A DNA stretch of 64,000 bases from Nitrobacter sp047149785 (GTDB lineage Bacteria; Pseudomonadota; Alphaproteobacteria; Rhizobiales; Xanthobacteraceae). The position numbers were made by a program, and so were the translations under genes. The DNA lies in assembly GCF_047149785.1 (NCBI RefSeq), contig NZ_BAAGBE010000001.1:2852001-2916000 (forward strand). The letters run 5' to 3'. Below are positions 23,334 through 32,706 of this stretch, piece by piece (the first letter of the stretch is position 1; the number at the start of each line of letters is the position of its first letter). Under the pieces are notes generated by a model. The model had not been told where the DNA came from. It did no database searches and saw only the letters and a list, made by a program, of their open reading frames with translations.

Positions 23334-26300
23334 GCAGCGTATTCCTTCTCAGCAGAAGCCACCAGAGGCGGACGCTCCTCCCATTGGCCATTGTTGAAGA
23401 CGAAAGGCTTGTAGCCCTGGGTAGGATCGATGACGATGGCGCGGATCCAGCCGCCGAGCACCAGGCTCTTGACCTTGACCACGCTTTGCAGCGCGCGGCC
23501 GGCAAAATCCAGCGGCGCCTCGATCAGCGCGATCATGCGCATGGGCTCGTGATAGGGCTGGCCCTCGCGCATCACCGTCTGCATCGGCAGGCCGGTGCGC
23601 AGATCGCTCAGGTTACCGGTCATCACGCCGAAGCGCCCGGCGACATTGTGATAGGCCTTGCTGCCGCTGCCCAGATGGGCATTGTCCACGGTTGAGAAGA
23701 AGTGTTCGAGGTTGATCCACTCGCCCACCACCACCGGCGCCGCCAACAGGTTTTCGAGCAAGCGTCCCTTGGGGTCGCAGCGCCAGTCGTACGACATCAG
23801 GAAGGGGCGCCCCTGCAGATCCGCGGCCTCGGTGAGGCTGCGACGCCCGATGATGCCGTACACGTTCTTCGACAGTCCCCACTCGGGCCGCGTCTGCGCC
23901 CAATCCACCGCCAGGCGATGTGCCAGGCGCCAGGCCTGCGTCGGCTCGATCGCCCGCGCCTCGGGCAGCAGCTTGGGTATACGCTCGGCCGCGGCCAGCT
24001 TGGACGCGGCAAGCAGGCCGTTGCGCAGACGATCCAGATAGACCAGGTGGCGCGGCGGCAGCAGATCGAGGTCGAACAGCTCGATGGCATCGGTGGTGGT
24101 GATGTGCAACGCGGGCAGGAACCAGGTGTCATCGGGAATGTCGATGCCCATGCCGCGCAGACGATCGCGCACCGAAGGCTTGTTGGCCATCTGCGCCAGC
24201 ACCCGGGCATTGACCAGGCCGCTGGCGCCGCCGCAGGCGCCGCAGTCCAGCGCCGACTCGTAAGGGTTGTTCTCGGTATGCCCGCTGTGGCCCACGATGA
24301 GCACGAAGCGCGAGAAGGTCTGGGTCAGCCCGATCATGGTCAGGGCCGTGTGCACGTAGTTGACCTGCTCGTCGAGCGAGTAGCCGATGCGCCCCAGCCG
24401 TACGAGCTGATAATTGGCGTAGTCGGCATCGACGCGGTAGTCCTCGCGCAACTTGTCGATGAACTCGGCCTCCTGCTTGTCCGGCACGCCGAAGACCGTG
24501 CGCAGCCGCGTCGGCCCCTCGCGGTGACGCAGCGCGGTTTCGCGCAGTTCGCGGATCATGTCGTCGTCCACCCGCTCGCGCTCGATATGCAGCTCGGCAT
24601 GCAGCGCCTTCGCGATCATCGCCCGCTGTAGCGCGCGGATGACGGAGTCGGCCTGCTCGCGGGTGAGCTTGTCCACCAACAGGCGGGTGACTGGCTTTTC
24701 GGCATCGATACGGCTGCGCCAGCGGCTGTAGCCCAGCGGCGCCAGGGTCTTGCCGAACAGGTCCAGCCCGAACAGGATGCCCACCGCCTCCACCATGACG
24801 TAGGGCGAGAGCACCGAGCTCTTGAGGTCGTGCAGGACATGGCCGAGGGTGCCGAGCAGGTCGTCCTCCTCGGGATCGAGTTCGGCGGGCAGCTCCAGCA
24901 CCAGGTTCTTGGGCGTGACCACCGCCGGACAGAAGTGACTCTCGCTGCCCTTGCCGTAGCCGAGGAAGCCCACGGGCACGCCGAAGAAGCCGGCGATGCC
25001 GAAGGTCTGGTAATCGCCCACGCGCTCCAGGTGGCGGCGGATGGGCTCGGCGCGCACGTCGATGCAGAACCAGGCCTGCGCGAACGGCCGCTTGCCGGGC
25101 GGCAGATCCTGCGGCACTTGCACCTGCGCGAGCAACTCGTCGATGGACTGCGCCTCCATCGCCAGGGTCCAGACCATGCCCTCTTGCCGCGCAAACTCCT
25201 GCAGCCCCTCGATCAGTCCCGCGATATCCTCGGGCGAGAGCACATCGAGCGCCGCGGTCGCTTCCGCCGCGGTGGCGAGTTCGCGCAAGGCGGCGGCCTG
25301 ATCCTGTCCCTGGCGGGCTTGCCACAATGGCCAGTAGCGTTGCAGCAGAGCCTCGCAGCGTTTGCCGCCGCCGCGCGACAAGGTGTCGTCGATGCGCTGC
25401 GCCCAATCGGGCAACACCTCGCCGCTGTGCAGCGCATTGCGCAGAAGGCATTCCGCGCCGCGTTCGTGCAGCAAGGCGCCGAGCTGTTCGCGCCGAACCG
25501 GCGTACGGCGCTGGCGCGCGCTTTCCTGCAGCAGCGCCAGCCCCACCACCAAGCGAACGGCCAGAAGATCGACGACGTCGGCGGGGTAGCGCTGCGCCCA
25601 GTAGTAATGCTTGGCGGACGAACGCCAGCGCACAAAGCCGGTCCAGCCGTGCAGCCGCGTGAGTTCGTGGGTGAAGTAGGCCGACCAGTCGTCGGCATCG
25701 ATGCCCATCTCCTCCATGACGTGCACCACCGCGCTCTCGGCGTCCTGCACCCGATCGAGGATGCGCGGCACGTGCAGCCCGCGCAGGAACATGCGCGCAT
25801 TGCGCCGCGCGATCTCGCTCCAGGCGGCGAACAGGCCGCGCTCGCGCCCGGGCATGCGCCAGGACGACTGGTCTTCGTCGAAGAAATCCAGGTAGCTCTT
25901 GATCACCAGCTCGTCGAGTTCGTCGGCCAGGCAGGTCCCCCACAATGCATCGACCGCCTCGGGCAGTGTGCGCGCGTGCAGGCGCCGTTCCAGATCGGGC
26001 AGCAGCGCGGCAACGTCCACGGCCTGCGCGGAAGGCGGCTGGCCGTGCAGCGCGGCGTGGACGTCCTGCGCGCGCGCACCCGGCACCACTACAGCGCGAT
26101 CGTGCGCCGACCGCATCAAGGCCTGCAGCCAGCGCGGCCAGTCGATGCCCGGTACCGCGGGCAAGGCCCGCGAGCGGCGCGCGATCTCCTCGGTGAGAGT
26201 GTCCTGCCGCACCTTGCCCTCGCGCTGCCAGTGCTGGTAGTTGCTGCGCGGCAAGAACATGGGCGCGTGGAACAGCTCCGTCCCGCGGCGCACCGCCTGC

Positions 26301-26443
26301 TCGAAAGGCATGTGCTCGAGGCCGTAGAGCGGATTGTGGTGGATGAAGTTGCGCATCGGCCAGAAAAACGGCACCGGCTCACCCGCCACGTAGGCGGTCG
26401 AGCGCACCCGCAGACGCCGCCCGAGGTTCAATGCATCCACCAT
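23330..26443 (-). CDS. dabA: DabA, cytoplasmic subunit of the DAB inorganic-carbon pump
   Basis: A 1037-residue DUF2309 protein. DabA is a beta-carbonic-anhydrase-like subunit that, with the membrane subunit DabB, takes up inorganic carbon. Zinc-site residues are visible: Cys and Asp of FCIDVRAEP (~460), His in VGHSGHTENN (~716) and Cys in DCGACGG (~733). The start is ATG 26443 with GGAGG six bases upstream; an ATG at 26449 is too close to that site. Its start overlaps the end of the preceding membrane-protein gene. It is followed by CPII with a 4-base overlap. Confidence 0.95.
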   Translation of the reverse strand: MVDALNLGRRLRVRSTAYVAGEPVPFFWPMRNFIHHNPLYGLEHMPFEQAVRRGTELFHAPMFLPRSNYQHWQREGKVRQDTLTEEIARRSRALPAVPGIDWPRWLQALMRSAHDRAVVVPGARAQDVHAALHGQPPSAQAVDVAALLPDLERRLHARTLPEAVDALWGTCLADELDELVIKSYLDFFDEDQSSWRMPGRERGLFAAWSEIARRNARMFLRGLHVPRILDRVQDAESAVVHVMEEMGIDADDWSAYFTHELTRLHGWTGFVRWRSSAKHYYWAQRYPADVVDLLAVRLVVGLALLQESARQRRTPVRREQLGALLHERGAECLLRNALHSGEVLPDWAQRIDDTLSRGGGKRCEALLQRYWPLWQARQGQDQAAALRELATAAEATAALDVLSPEDIAGLIEGLQEFARQEGMVWTLAMEAQSIDELLAQVQVPQDLPPGKRPFAQAWFCIDVRAEPIRRHLERVGDYQTFGIAGFFGVPVGFLGYGKGSESHFCPAVVTPKNLVLELPAELDPEEDDLLGTLGHVLHDLKSSVLSPYVMVEAVGILFGLDLFGKTLAPLGYSRWRSRIDAEKPVTRLLVDKLTREQADSVIRALQRAMIAKALHAELHIERERVDDDMIRELRETALRHREGPTRLRTVFGVPDKQEAEFIDKLREDYRVDADYANYQLVRLGRIGYSLDEQVNYVHTALTMIGLTQTFSRFVLIVGHSGHTENNPYESALDCGACGGASGLVNARVLAQMANKPSVRDRLRGMGIDIPDDTWFLPALHITTTDAIELFDLDLLPPRHLVYLDRLRNGLLAASKLAAAERIPKLLPEARAIEPTQAWRLAHRLAVDWAQTRPEWGLSKNVYGIIGRRSLTEAADLQGRPFLMSYDWRCDPKGRLLENLLAAPVVVGEWINLEHFFSTVDNAHLGSGSKAYHNVAGRFGVMTGNLSDLRTGLPMQTVMREGQPYHEPMRMIALIEAPLDFAGRALQSVVKVKSLVLGGWIRAIVIDPTQGYKPFVFNNGQWEERPPLVASAEKEYAA

Positions 26444-27186
26444 GACCATCCTCCGATCGAACCCAGCACCACGGCGGCGGCGAGCGCCAGCCACAGGGCG
26501 GTACCGCTGCGCGACAGGTCAACCGTGCCTGCCGCGCGCGGCCATTCGTCCCCGAACAGGCCGTGCTGCAACAGCACCGCGGCCGCCCAGCTCCAAAGCA
26601 GCCAGACCGCCAACACCACCGCCACGAGACCCGCTGGAATCTGCTGGAGCACCGCGATCATGGCGAAGAATCCCGGAAAAGGCGGTGCCGCCAGAGCCGC
26701 GAGCAGTGCCACTACCCAAACGCCCGTCAGCCGCGGAAAGGCCGGGCCGATGCGTCCGCGCAGCCCGAGATATGCTCCTCCGAGGCGGCGGCTCAGGCTG
26801 CAGCCGAGAATCATCAGGACAGCGGCGGGAAGCGTCACCGCCAGGGCCACGAGCACGAGGGCCACGCCGCTCATGCCATGCAGCCAGGCCAGCCACACCA
26901 ACGGCCAGGCCGAGGTGGCTTGCAGCCGCGCCCAGATAAACACCTCCTGCACCGCCAGCAGCCGCCAAGCATAGAGGAGCGTGGTAAACGCCGCGAAGAT
27001 CTGCAGCGCGGTAGCCAGCGGCGCGGGTGGCGCGGCCGTCTGACCGAGCAGCAGTGCGCCCGCTGCGGGCAGAGCGAGCAGCGCCGGGACGCGCATCCAG
27101 ACGGGGAGCGCCTGGAGCCCTGCGTTGAACAACAGGCTCAGGGGAAACAGCGGCAGCAGGACCAAGGCAAGGAGCAGCGCGATCAT
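26428..27186 (-). CDS. Polytopic membrane protein between dabB and dabA
   Basis: A 252-residue, highly hydrophobic protein with about seven predicted membrane helices. The segment LAAPPFPGFFAMIAVLQQ resembles the conserved loop of NuoM/NuoN-type antiporter subunits, so it may be a shortened relative of a proton-conducting subunit. It starts at ATG 27186, 6 bases after dabB, and its end overlaps the dabA start. Inorganic-carbon pump operons of other chemoautotrophs can have a third membrane gene at this place. Its function is not established; a role as accessory subunit of the DAB pump is inferred from position. Confidence 0.75.
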   Translation of the reverse strand: MIALLLALVLLPLFPLSLLFNAGLQALPVWMRVPALLALPAAGALLLGQTAAPPAPLATALQIFAAFTTLLYAWRLLAVQEVFIWARLQATSAWPLVWLAWLHGMSGVALVLVALAVTLPAAVLMILGCSLSRRLGGAYLGLRGRIGPAFPRLTGVWVVALLAALAAPPFPGFFAMIAVLQQIPAGLVAVVLAVWLLWSWAAAVLLQHGLFGDEWPRAAGTVDLSRSGTALWLALAAAVVLGSIGGWSWWMH

Positions 27187-27192
27187 GGCGGT

Positions 27193-28890
27193 TCAAACCC
27201 AGCGCAGCCAGATATTCACCCGCTTGGTCGCGGCCAGCGCGCCGCGCGACAGTTGGGCGTAAACGTCGGACACGTAGAACTCTCGCGAAAACAGGGTGTA
27301 GAGATTGAGGTAGATGGCGTTCCACAGCGTGCCGGGCTTTCCCGCGAGTTCGAGCGACTGCGCATAAAAAGTCACCAGCCAGGCGCCGACCAGCACCACG
27401 GTGAGGAACACCACCAGGATGTCGAAAGCCAGGACGTTGATGCCCGCCGCGGCATAGATGGCGTCGCGCAGCGCCGGGTCCGGATAGAGGAACGTTTCGA
27501 ACGCATGCGCGATCAGGGTGTAGCCCACCACCACGATGAAGAAGGACAGAAGGACCATGGTCAGCGAGCGCCACGGTTTCTCGCTGGGCAGCTTGTGAAT
27601 GGAGAAGAACACCTGCGCGCCGGTGACCCAGCCGAAGAACAGCAGCACCACCGCGCCCTGCTTGTGGAAGAAATCCTCCGCCACCAGCCAATGCGACAGG
27701 CTCAGCACCAACGCCGGCACCAGAACGGTGATGAGCGCAGCCAATAGCCAGGGCACCTTCACCGTGCGCAGCGGACGACGCTCGACCACGAAGGTGTAGA
27801 TGTCGTCGGGCGGCACGCCGTCGTCGCGGCGGGTGTCGCCGATCACATTGCCCGAGTTGAGAAACAGCGTGGCTTTGAACAGCCCGTGTGCGATGAGGTG
27901 ATAGACGGCGAGCGAGAATGCGCCCAGCCCGCATTCCATGATCATGAAGCCCATCTGCCCCATGGTGGAATAACCCAGGGATTTTTTGACGTCGTTCTGC
28001 GAGAGCATCAGCGCCGAGCCGGTCAGCGCCGTGACCACCCCGACGACGAACGTCAGGTGCAGCACGTCGGGCGCGTGGACAAACACCGGAGCGAAGCGAT
28101 TGAACAGAAATCCCCCGGCGTTGACGATACCCGCATGCATCAGCGCCGACACCGGCGTGGGACCGTCCATTGTATAAGGCAGCCAGGTGTGCAGCAGAAA
28201 CTGCGCCGAGCGGGCAAACGCCGCCAGCGCCAGCAGCAGCGCCGCCAGTGGCACCACCGCCATCCCGCCGAGCTGCACGCCGGGATCGGCGCCGATCCGC
28301 GCGAACAGCTCCGGCAGTTGCGCCGTGCCATATCCATGCCACAACAGCAGCGCCGCGCCCACCAGCGGCAGATCGCCCACGCGATAGGTCAGGAACGTCC
28401 AGAAGGCATAGCGGCCGCTGGCCTTGCGGCTGGCATCGAAGCCCAGCAGAAAGAACAGCAGCACCCCGATCAGGAACCAGGCGGCCAGCAGCGTGAGGAG
28501 GTCGGCGGCGGTGACCATCAGCAGGATCACGGCCGTCATCAGGTCCAGCAGGGCGAAAAACCGCGGATAGCCGGGCTCGTCGGCCATATAGTGCAATGCA
28601 TAGACGTGCACCACCAGGCTGATCGCCGCCACCAGAACCGCCATCGCCACGGCGAGATGGTCGAGCAGCAAAGCCACCGGCCCGAGCTGCGCCAGCGCCA
28701 CCTCTGTCTGTGGCGCCCACAGCACCGCGACCAACAGCGTCACCGCGACCGCGCAGGTGGCGCCGAGCATGGCAACGCTGACGCGCCCCGCCCGTGCCGG
28801 CCGGCCGACTCCAGCCAGCGGGGCGATGATCGCCGATAGCGCCGGCAGCGCGGACAACACCACGAGACACCAAGAGACCCACTGGTCCAC
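27193..28890 (-). CDS. dabB: DabB, membrane subunit of the DAB inorganic-carbon pump
   Basis: A ~565-residue NuoL/MrpA-like membrane protein with about 13 helices. Conserved antiporter segments include LLHTWLPYTMDGPTPVSALMHA, read here in two parts, and SLGYSTMGQMGFM with HLIAHGLFKATLFL. DabB provides the ion-coupled membrane part that energises DabA. The start was set at GTG 28890 because GAGGAG lies 8 bases upstream; an in-frame ATG at 28983 would add 31 residues without a ribosome binding site. It is the first gene of the dab operon, divergent from the 97-residue protein gene at 29115. Confidence 0.93.
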   Translation of the reverse strand: MDQWVSWCLVVLSALPALSAIIAPLAGVGRPARAGRVSVAMLGATCAVAVTLLVAVLWAPQTEVALAQLGPVALLLDHLAVAMAVLVAAISLVVHVYALHYMADEPGYPRFFALLDLMTAVILLMVTAADLLTLLAAWFLIGVLLFFLLGFDASRKASGRYAFWTFLTYRVGDLPLVGAALLLWHGYGTAQLPELFARIGADPGVQLGGMAVVPLAALLLALAAFARSAQFLLHTWLPYTMDGPTPVSALMHAGIVNAGGFLFNRFAPVFVHAPDVLHLTFVVGVVTALTGSALMLSQNDVKKSLGYSTMGQMGFMIMECGLGAFSLAVYHLIAHGLFKATLFLNSGNVIGDTRRDDGVPPDDIYTFVVERRPLRTVKVPWLLAALITVLVPALVLSLSHWLVAEDFFHKQGAVVLLFFGWVTGAQVFFSIHKLPSEKPWRSLTMVLLSFFIVVVGYTLIAHAFETFLYPDPALRDAIYAAAGINVLAFDILVVFLTVVLVGAWLVTFYAQSLELAGKPGTLWNAIYLNLYTLFSREFYVSDVYAQLSRGALAATKRVNIWLRWV

Positions 28891-28980
28891 GGCAGACACT
28901 CCTCGCCCGATCGGGATGGCACAATGTCGAAGCGGCCAGGGGACCAGCCCCGGCTGGCCGCCGGCGACCGGCCACATCAC

Positions 28981-29040
28981 CATAGGGGACGACCATAGGG
29001 GACGAATTGAATAAGGAAAAATTTGATTTGTTTATTCAAT
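28981..29040. promoter_or_regulatory. dab operon divergent promoter with operator-like inverted repeat
   Basis: CATAGGGGACGA is repeated in tandem with a 13-base period (28981-28992, 28994-29005). Directly after it, ATTGAATAA (29006-29014) and TTATTCAAT (29032-29040) form a perfect 9-bp inverted repeat with a 17-base A/T-rich spacer that contains TTTGAT. The dyad lies between divergent genes, in an AT-rich island. CbbR or another regulator could bind here; that is an inference. Confidence 0.55.
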
Positions 29041-29114
29041 ACCTAAATCGAACTGATATATAATCTTTGACGACCGCCGCCCTGCAACTCGTTTTCACCT
29101 ACAAGAGCTTTCCC

Positions 29115-29408
29115 ATGAACAAATACGTCGGACTCGATCAGGACAGACATGGCATCACCCAACTCGGGCGCATCGTGCTGGATGCGCGCGTGTTCAGTCT
29201 CATCCCGGAGACGCAGGATTGCGCGGGCTGGACCGCCGGCCAGATGCAAGCGCTGAAGAACAAGGTGGAACAGCTCTGGGATCAGTACGGCAACCTGCCC
29301 AGCGCGCTACCGCCGGAGTTGGCCGAGCGCCACAACCGCATCTATGCCGAAGCCATCGCCCGCGCCAAGGCGCGCGGCTGGGACGCCGAACTGTCGGAGG
29401 AGGAATAG
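29115..29408 (+). CDS. Uncharacterised 97-residue protein divergent from dabB
   Basis: A small soluble acidic protein with no signal peptide. It starts MNKYVGLDQDRHGITQLG, has a central RVFSLIPETQDCAGW segment and a helical C-terminal half ending in a Glu-rich tail (ELPPELAERHNRIYAEA-like helix, then LSEEE). It is likely read from the divergent promoter shared with dabB. I recognise no domain and propose no function; position suggests a link to inorganic-carbon uptake. An upstream TTG at 29067 is in frame, but ATG 29115 gives a compact start. The 29409-29566 gap to the ABC gene holds nothing recognisable. Confidence 0.7.
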   Translation: MNKYVGLDQDRHGITQLGRIVLDARVFSLIPETQDCAGWTAGQMQALKNKVEQLWDQYGNLPSALPPELAERHNRIYAEAIARAKARGWDAELSEEE

Positions 29409-29566
29409 CCGCGGCGGGCAAAGGACGGTTTGCGTCGTGGAAAGAGCGAGGTCACCTTGCAGCAGGCCGGCGTCGACCGATCTGTATGGCGCTCTCGCTG
29501 TATTGGCGCCGATCCGTTGCGACCTCTTGCTTCGCGACGGCGCGGAAACGGAAACAGAGAAGGCGG

Positions 29567-30250
29567 ATGTGCGTCCCGACAGCCTCGAAAGCACCCCTAC
29601 TGGACATCCGGAACCTGACCAAAACCTATCCTTCGGGGCAGGAGCGGATCGCCGTTCTTCGCGGCGCCTGCCTGCGCGTCGACGCCGGCGAGAGCGTCGC
29701 GCTGACCGGAGAGTCGGGAAGCGGCAAAAGCACCTTGCTGCACCTGATCGCGGGCCTTGATCAGGCTGACGGCGGCTCCATCCGGCTCGACGACACCGAG
29801 GTGACGGCGCTGGCGGACCGGGGCCGCGCCGCGCTTCGCCGGAACCGGCTCGGCTTGGTCTTTCAGCAGTTCAACCTGATCCCCTCGCTCACCGTCGCCG
29901 ACAACCTGGCTTTTCAGGCGCGCATCGCCGGGCGTCATGACAGTCGCTGGCAAGGCGAACTTGTCGACCGGCTGGGTCTCGGCGATTTGCTGAAACGCTA
30001 TCCCGAACAACTCTCGGGCGGCCAGCAGCAGCGCGTTGCGATCGGGCGCGCGCTTGCGGTCAGACCGCCGCTGCTCCTCGCCGACGAACCGACCGGCAAC
30101 CTCGATGAAGCAACGGCCGACGAGGTCATGGATCTCGCACGCGATCTCATCAGGCAAACCGGATGCGGCTTCCTGATGGTCACGCACAGCGCGCGGATCG
30201 CCGCGACGCTGGACCGGCAGGTCCTGCTCAGCGCCGGATTGATCGCGTGA
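29567..30250 (+). CDS. ABC transporter ATP-binding protein (LolD/MacB/AttE type)
   Basis: A 227-residue ATPase with Walker A GESGSGKST, Q-loop FQQFNL, signature LSGGQQQRVAIGRAL and Walker B LLLADEPTGNLD. These place it in the LolD/SalX/FtsE-like group that serves FtsX-fold permeases. The ATG at 29567 follows AAGGCGG; an open frame extends upstream but is not conserved. Its stop overlaps the GTG start of the permease gene (GTGA), so the two form one transporter. It acts at the inner face of the cytoplasmic membrane. Confidence 0.9.
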   Translation: MCVPTASKAPLLDIRNLTKTYPSGQERIAVLRGACLRVDAGESVALTGESGSGKSTLLHLIAGLDQADGGSIRLDDTEVTALADRGRAALRRNRLGLVFQQFNLIPSLTVADNLAFQARIAGRHDSRWQGELVDRLGLGDLLKRYPEQLSGGQQQRVAIGRALAVRPPLLLADEPTGNLDEATADEVMDLARDLIRQTGCGFLMVTHSARIAATLDRQVLLSAGLIA

Positions 30251-32706
30251 AACAGGGTTCATGGATCCTCGCCGTTCTGCTCAGCCATTGGCGCCGGCAT
30301 CCGACGCAGTTGGCGACCCTGATGATCGGCCTGATCTCCGCGACAGCATTGTGGAGCGGCGTCCAGGCGCTGAACCAGCAGGCCCGCGCCAGCTACGATC
30401 GGGCCGCGGCGGTCTTCGGGGGCGCCAGACCAGCGATGCTGGTCGGACAGGATTCCACATTCTCCCAAAAACTCTTCGTCGATTTGCGCCGGGCGGGATG
30501 GCCGGTCTCGCCCGTGCTCGAAGGCCGTGTCCGCGTTGAGGGAAGGTCATTGCGATTGTTGGGGATCGAGCCGGTCACGTTCCCGGCGGAGGCGGGATCG
30601 ATTCCCTCGATCCGGACCTCGGATCTGCAAACCTTCATCGCGCCGCCGGGCGAGGCGCTGGTCGCGCCGGAAACATTGAGAGATCTGGGCAACGCTGAAG
30701 GCGCTGTTCTTCGAACAGACGATGGCGCAATGCTGCCGCCCCTCAAGGTTCGGCCGCAGCTCGCACCGGGCGTGGTGGTCGTCGATGTCGGAGTGGCGCA
30801 AAGCATTCTTCACCTGCCGGGGCAGCTTTCGCGCCTGCTGATCGGTCAGACGCGCGGCCCGCACGCGCCGCTTGAGGACGTCACCGGCGACAAGCTCAGA
30901 TACGTTGCGCCGGACGCCGAAACCGATCTGGAGCGTCTCACCGACAGCTTCCATCTCAATCTGAGTGCCTTCGGGCTGCTGTCGTTTCTCGTCGGGCTCT
31001 TCATCGTCAACTCCGCGATCGGGCTCGCCTTCGAGCAGCGCATGCCGATGCTCCGGACCCTGCGGGCGTGCGGCGTGTCGTCCCGGATGTTGAACGGCAC
31101 GCTGCTGGCCGAGCTGATGATGGTGGCGCTCGTGGCCGGCCTGATCGGGCTGGTCTGCGGCTATCTGATCGCAGCCGCGCTGCTGCCCGACGTCGCCGCA
31201 AGCCTGCAAGGATTGTACGGCGCCCGGATTCCCGGCGAATTGACGCTGAGGCCGCAATGGTGGGCTGCAGGACTCGCGATGAGCGCCGTCGGGACGTTGG
31301 CTGCGGCGGCGACGAGCCTCCTGCAAGCGATCCGCGCTCCGGTTCTCGCGATGGCGCAGCCTTATGCCCGCCGGCAAACGCAGCAGCGATGGCTCGGCTG
31401 GCAAGGCATCGCCGCCCTCGCGATGCTGGTTGCGGCGATCGCCGTGCTGATCGTCGGCCACTCGCTGGTCTCGGGATTCGCGGTTCTGGCGGCGTTGCTG
31501 CTCGGCGCCGCGCTGGCGCTTCCCGTGCTGCTCGCATTCGTGCTGCGCATCGGCGAGCGAAGCTCGCGCGGGCCGCTGGCGATGTGGTTTTGGGCCGACA
31601 GCCGCGAGCAGTTGCCGGGGCTGTCGCTGGCGCTGATGGCGCTGCTGCTGGCGCTCGCGGTCAATGTCGGCGTCGGGACCATGGTCGAAAGTTTCAGCAG
31701 GACCTTCGCCACATGGCTGGATGGCCGGCTCGCCGCCGACGTGTACGTCAACGCGCGCGACGATGCGCAGGCGCGCGACATTCAGGCAAGCCTGCGGGCG
31801 CGGCCGGAGGTCACCGCGATCCTGCCGAGCGGCCGGGCCGAGATCGAGATCGGCGGCTGGCCTGTGGAGGTTCTCGGTCTCGCCGACCACGCCACCTATC
31901 GCGACCACTGGCCATTGCTGGAGTCCGCGCCCGATGCCTGGGACGAGGTCAAGTCCGGTCGAGCGGCGCTGGTCAGCGAACAGCTCGCGAGAAAATTGAA
32001 CCTGCGGCTGGGGGGCCGGCTCGATGTCAGCACCCCCACCGGCACATGGCCCCTGAGCATCGCGGCGATCTACGCTGACTACGGCAATCCCAAAGGGCAG
32101 ATCGTCGTCAATGTCGATGCCTTCACGAGCCGGTTTCCGAACCTGCCGCGAACCCGCTTCGGCCTGCGCGTGACACCCGACAAGATCGCGCCGCTGATCG
32201 ACGACATGCGCAAAACGTTCCATCTCGACGAGAACCGGCTGTCGGATCAATCCACGTTGAAAACGGAATCAACGCAAATCTTCAACCGGACCTTCACGGT
32301 CACGGCCGCGCTGAACACGTTCACCCTCGGCGTCGCCGGCGTCGCACTGCTCACCAGCCTTCTGACGCTGAGCAACTCCCGCCTTCCCTATCTCGCGCCG
32401 TTATGGGCGATCGGCCTGACCCGACGACAGTTGGCGGGCATCGAGCTTCTCAAGACGCTGTCCATTGCGTTCTTCACCGCGCTGCTGGCGCTGCCGCTGG
32501 GCCTGCTGGTGGCGTGGTGCCTGATCGCGGTGGTCAACGTCAGGGCATTCGGCTGGCGGCTGCCGCTCCATGTCTTTCCGCTGCATCTGGCCGAGCTTCT
32601 CGGCGTCGCGATGCTGGCGTCCCTGCTGGCGATGCTGGTGCCGGTCGTCAGGCTGATCCGCATGCCGCCGGCGGCGCTGATCAAGGTGTTTGCCGATGAG
32701 CGTTAG
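30247..32706 (+). CDS. FtsX-domain ABC permease with two FtsX modules
   Basis: An 819-residue permease. An N-terminal helix (~15-35) is followed by a periplasmic domain, then three helices (~240-380), a second anchor region (~390-480), a second periplasmic domain and three C-terminal helices (~690-810). This is a tandem duplication of the FtsX layout, matching the fused form of the AttF/AttG or YbbP-like permeases. The start is GTG 30247, coupled to the ATPase stop. The next gene starts inside its last codons. It probably extracts or exports a hydrophobic substrate with the AttH-like protein; the substrate is unknown. Confidence 0.88.
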   Translation: MKQGSWILAVLLSHWRRHPTQLATLMIGLISATALWSGVQALNQQARASYDRAAAVFGGARPAMLVGQDSTFSQKLFVDLRRAGWPVSPVLEGRVRVEGRSLRLLGIEPVTFPAEAGSIPSIRTSDLQTFIAPPGEALVAPETLRDLGNAEGAVLRTDDGAMLPPLKVRPQLAPGVVVVDVGVAQSILHLPGQLSRLLIGQTRGPHAPLEDVTGDKLRYVAPDAETDLERLTDSFHLNLSAFGLLSFLVGLFIVNSAIGLAFEQRMPMLRTLRACGVSSRMLNGTLLAELMMVALVAGLIGLVCGYLIAAALLPDVAASLQGLYGARIPGELTLRPQWWAAGLAMSAVGTLAAAATSLLQAIRAPVLAMAQPYARRQTQQRWLGWQGIAALAMLVAAIAVLIVGHSLVSGFAVLAALLLGAALALPVLLAFVLRIGERSSRGPLAMWFWADSREQLPGLSLALMALLLALAVNVGVGTMVESFSRTFATWLDGRLAADVYVNARDDAQARDIQASLRARPEVTAILPSGRAEIEIGGWPVEVLGLADHATYRDHWPLLESAPDAWDEVKSGRAALVSEQLARKLNLRLGGRLDVSTPTGTWPLSIAAIYADYGNPKGQIVVNVDAFTSRFPNLPRTRFGLRVTPDKIAPLIDDMRKTFHLDENRLSDQSTLKTESTQIFNRTFTVTAALNTFTLGVAGVALLTSLLTLSNSRLPYLAPLWAIGLTRRQLAGIELLKTLSIAFFTALLALPLGLLVAWCLIAVVNVRAFGWRLPLHVFPLHLAELLGVAMLASLLAMLVPVVRLIRMPPAALIKVFADER

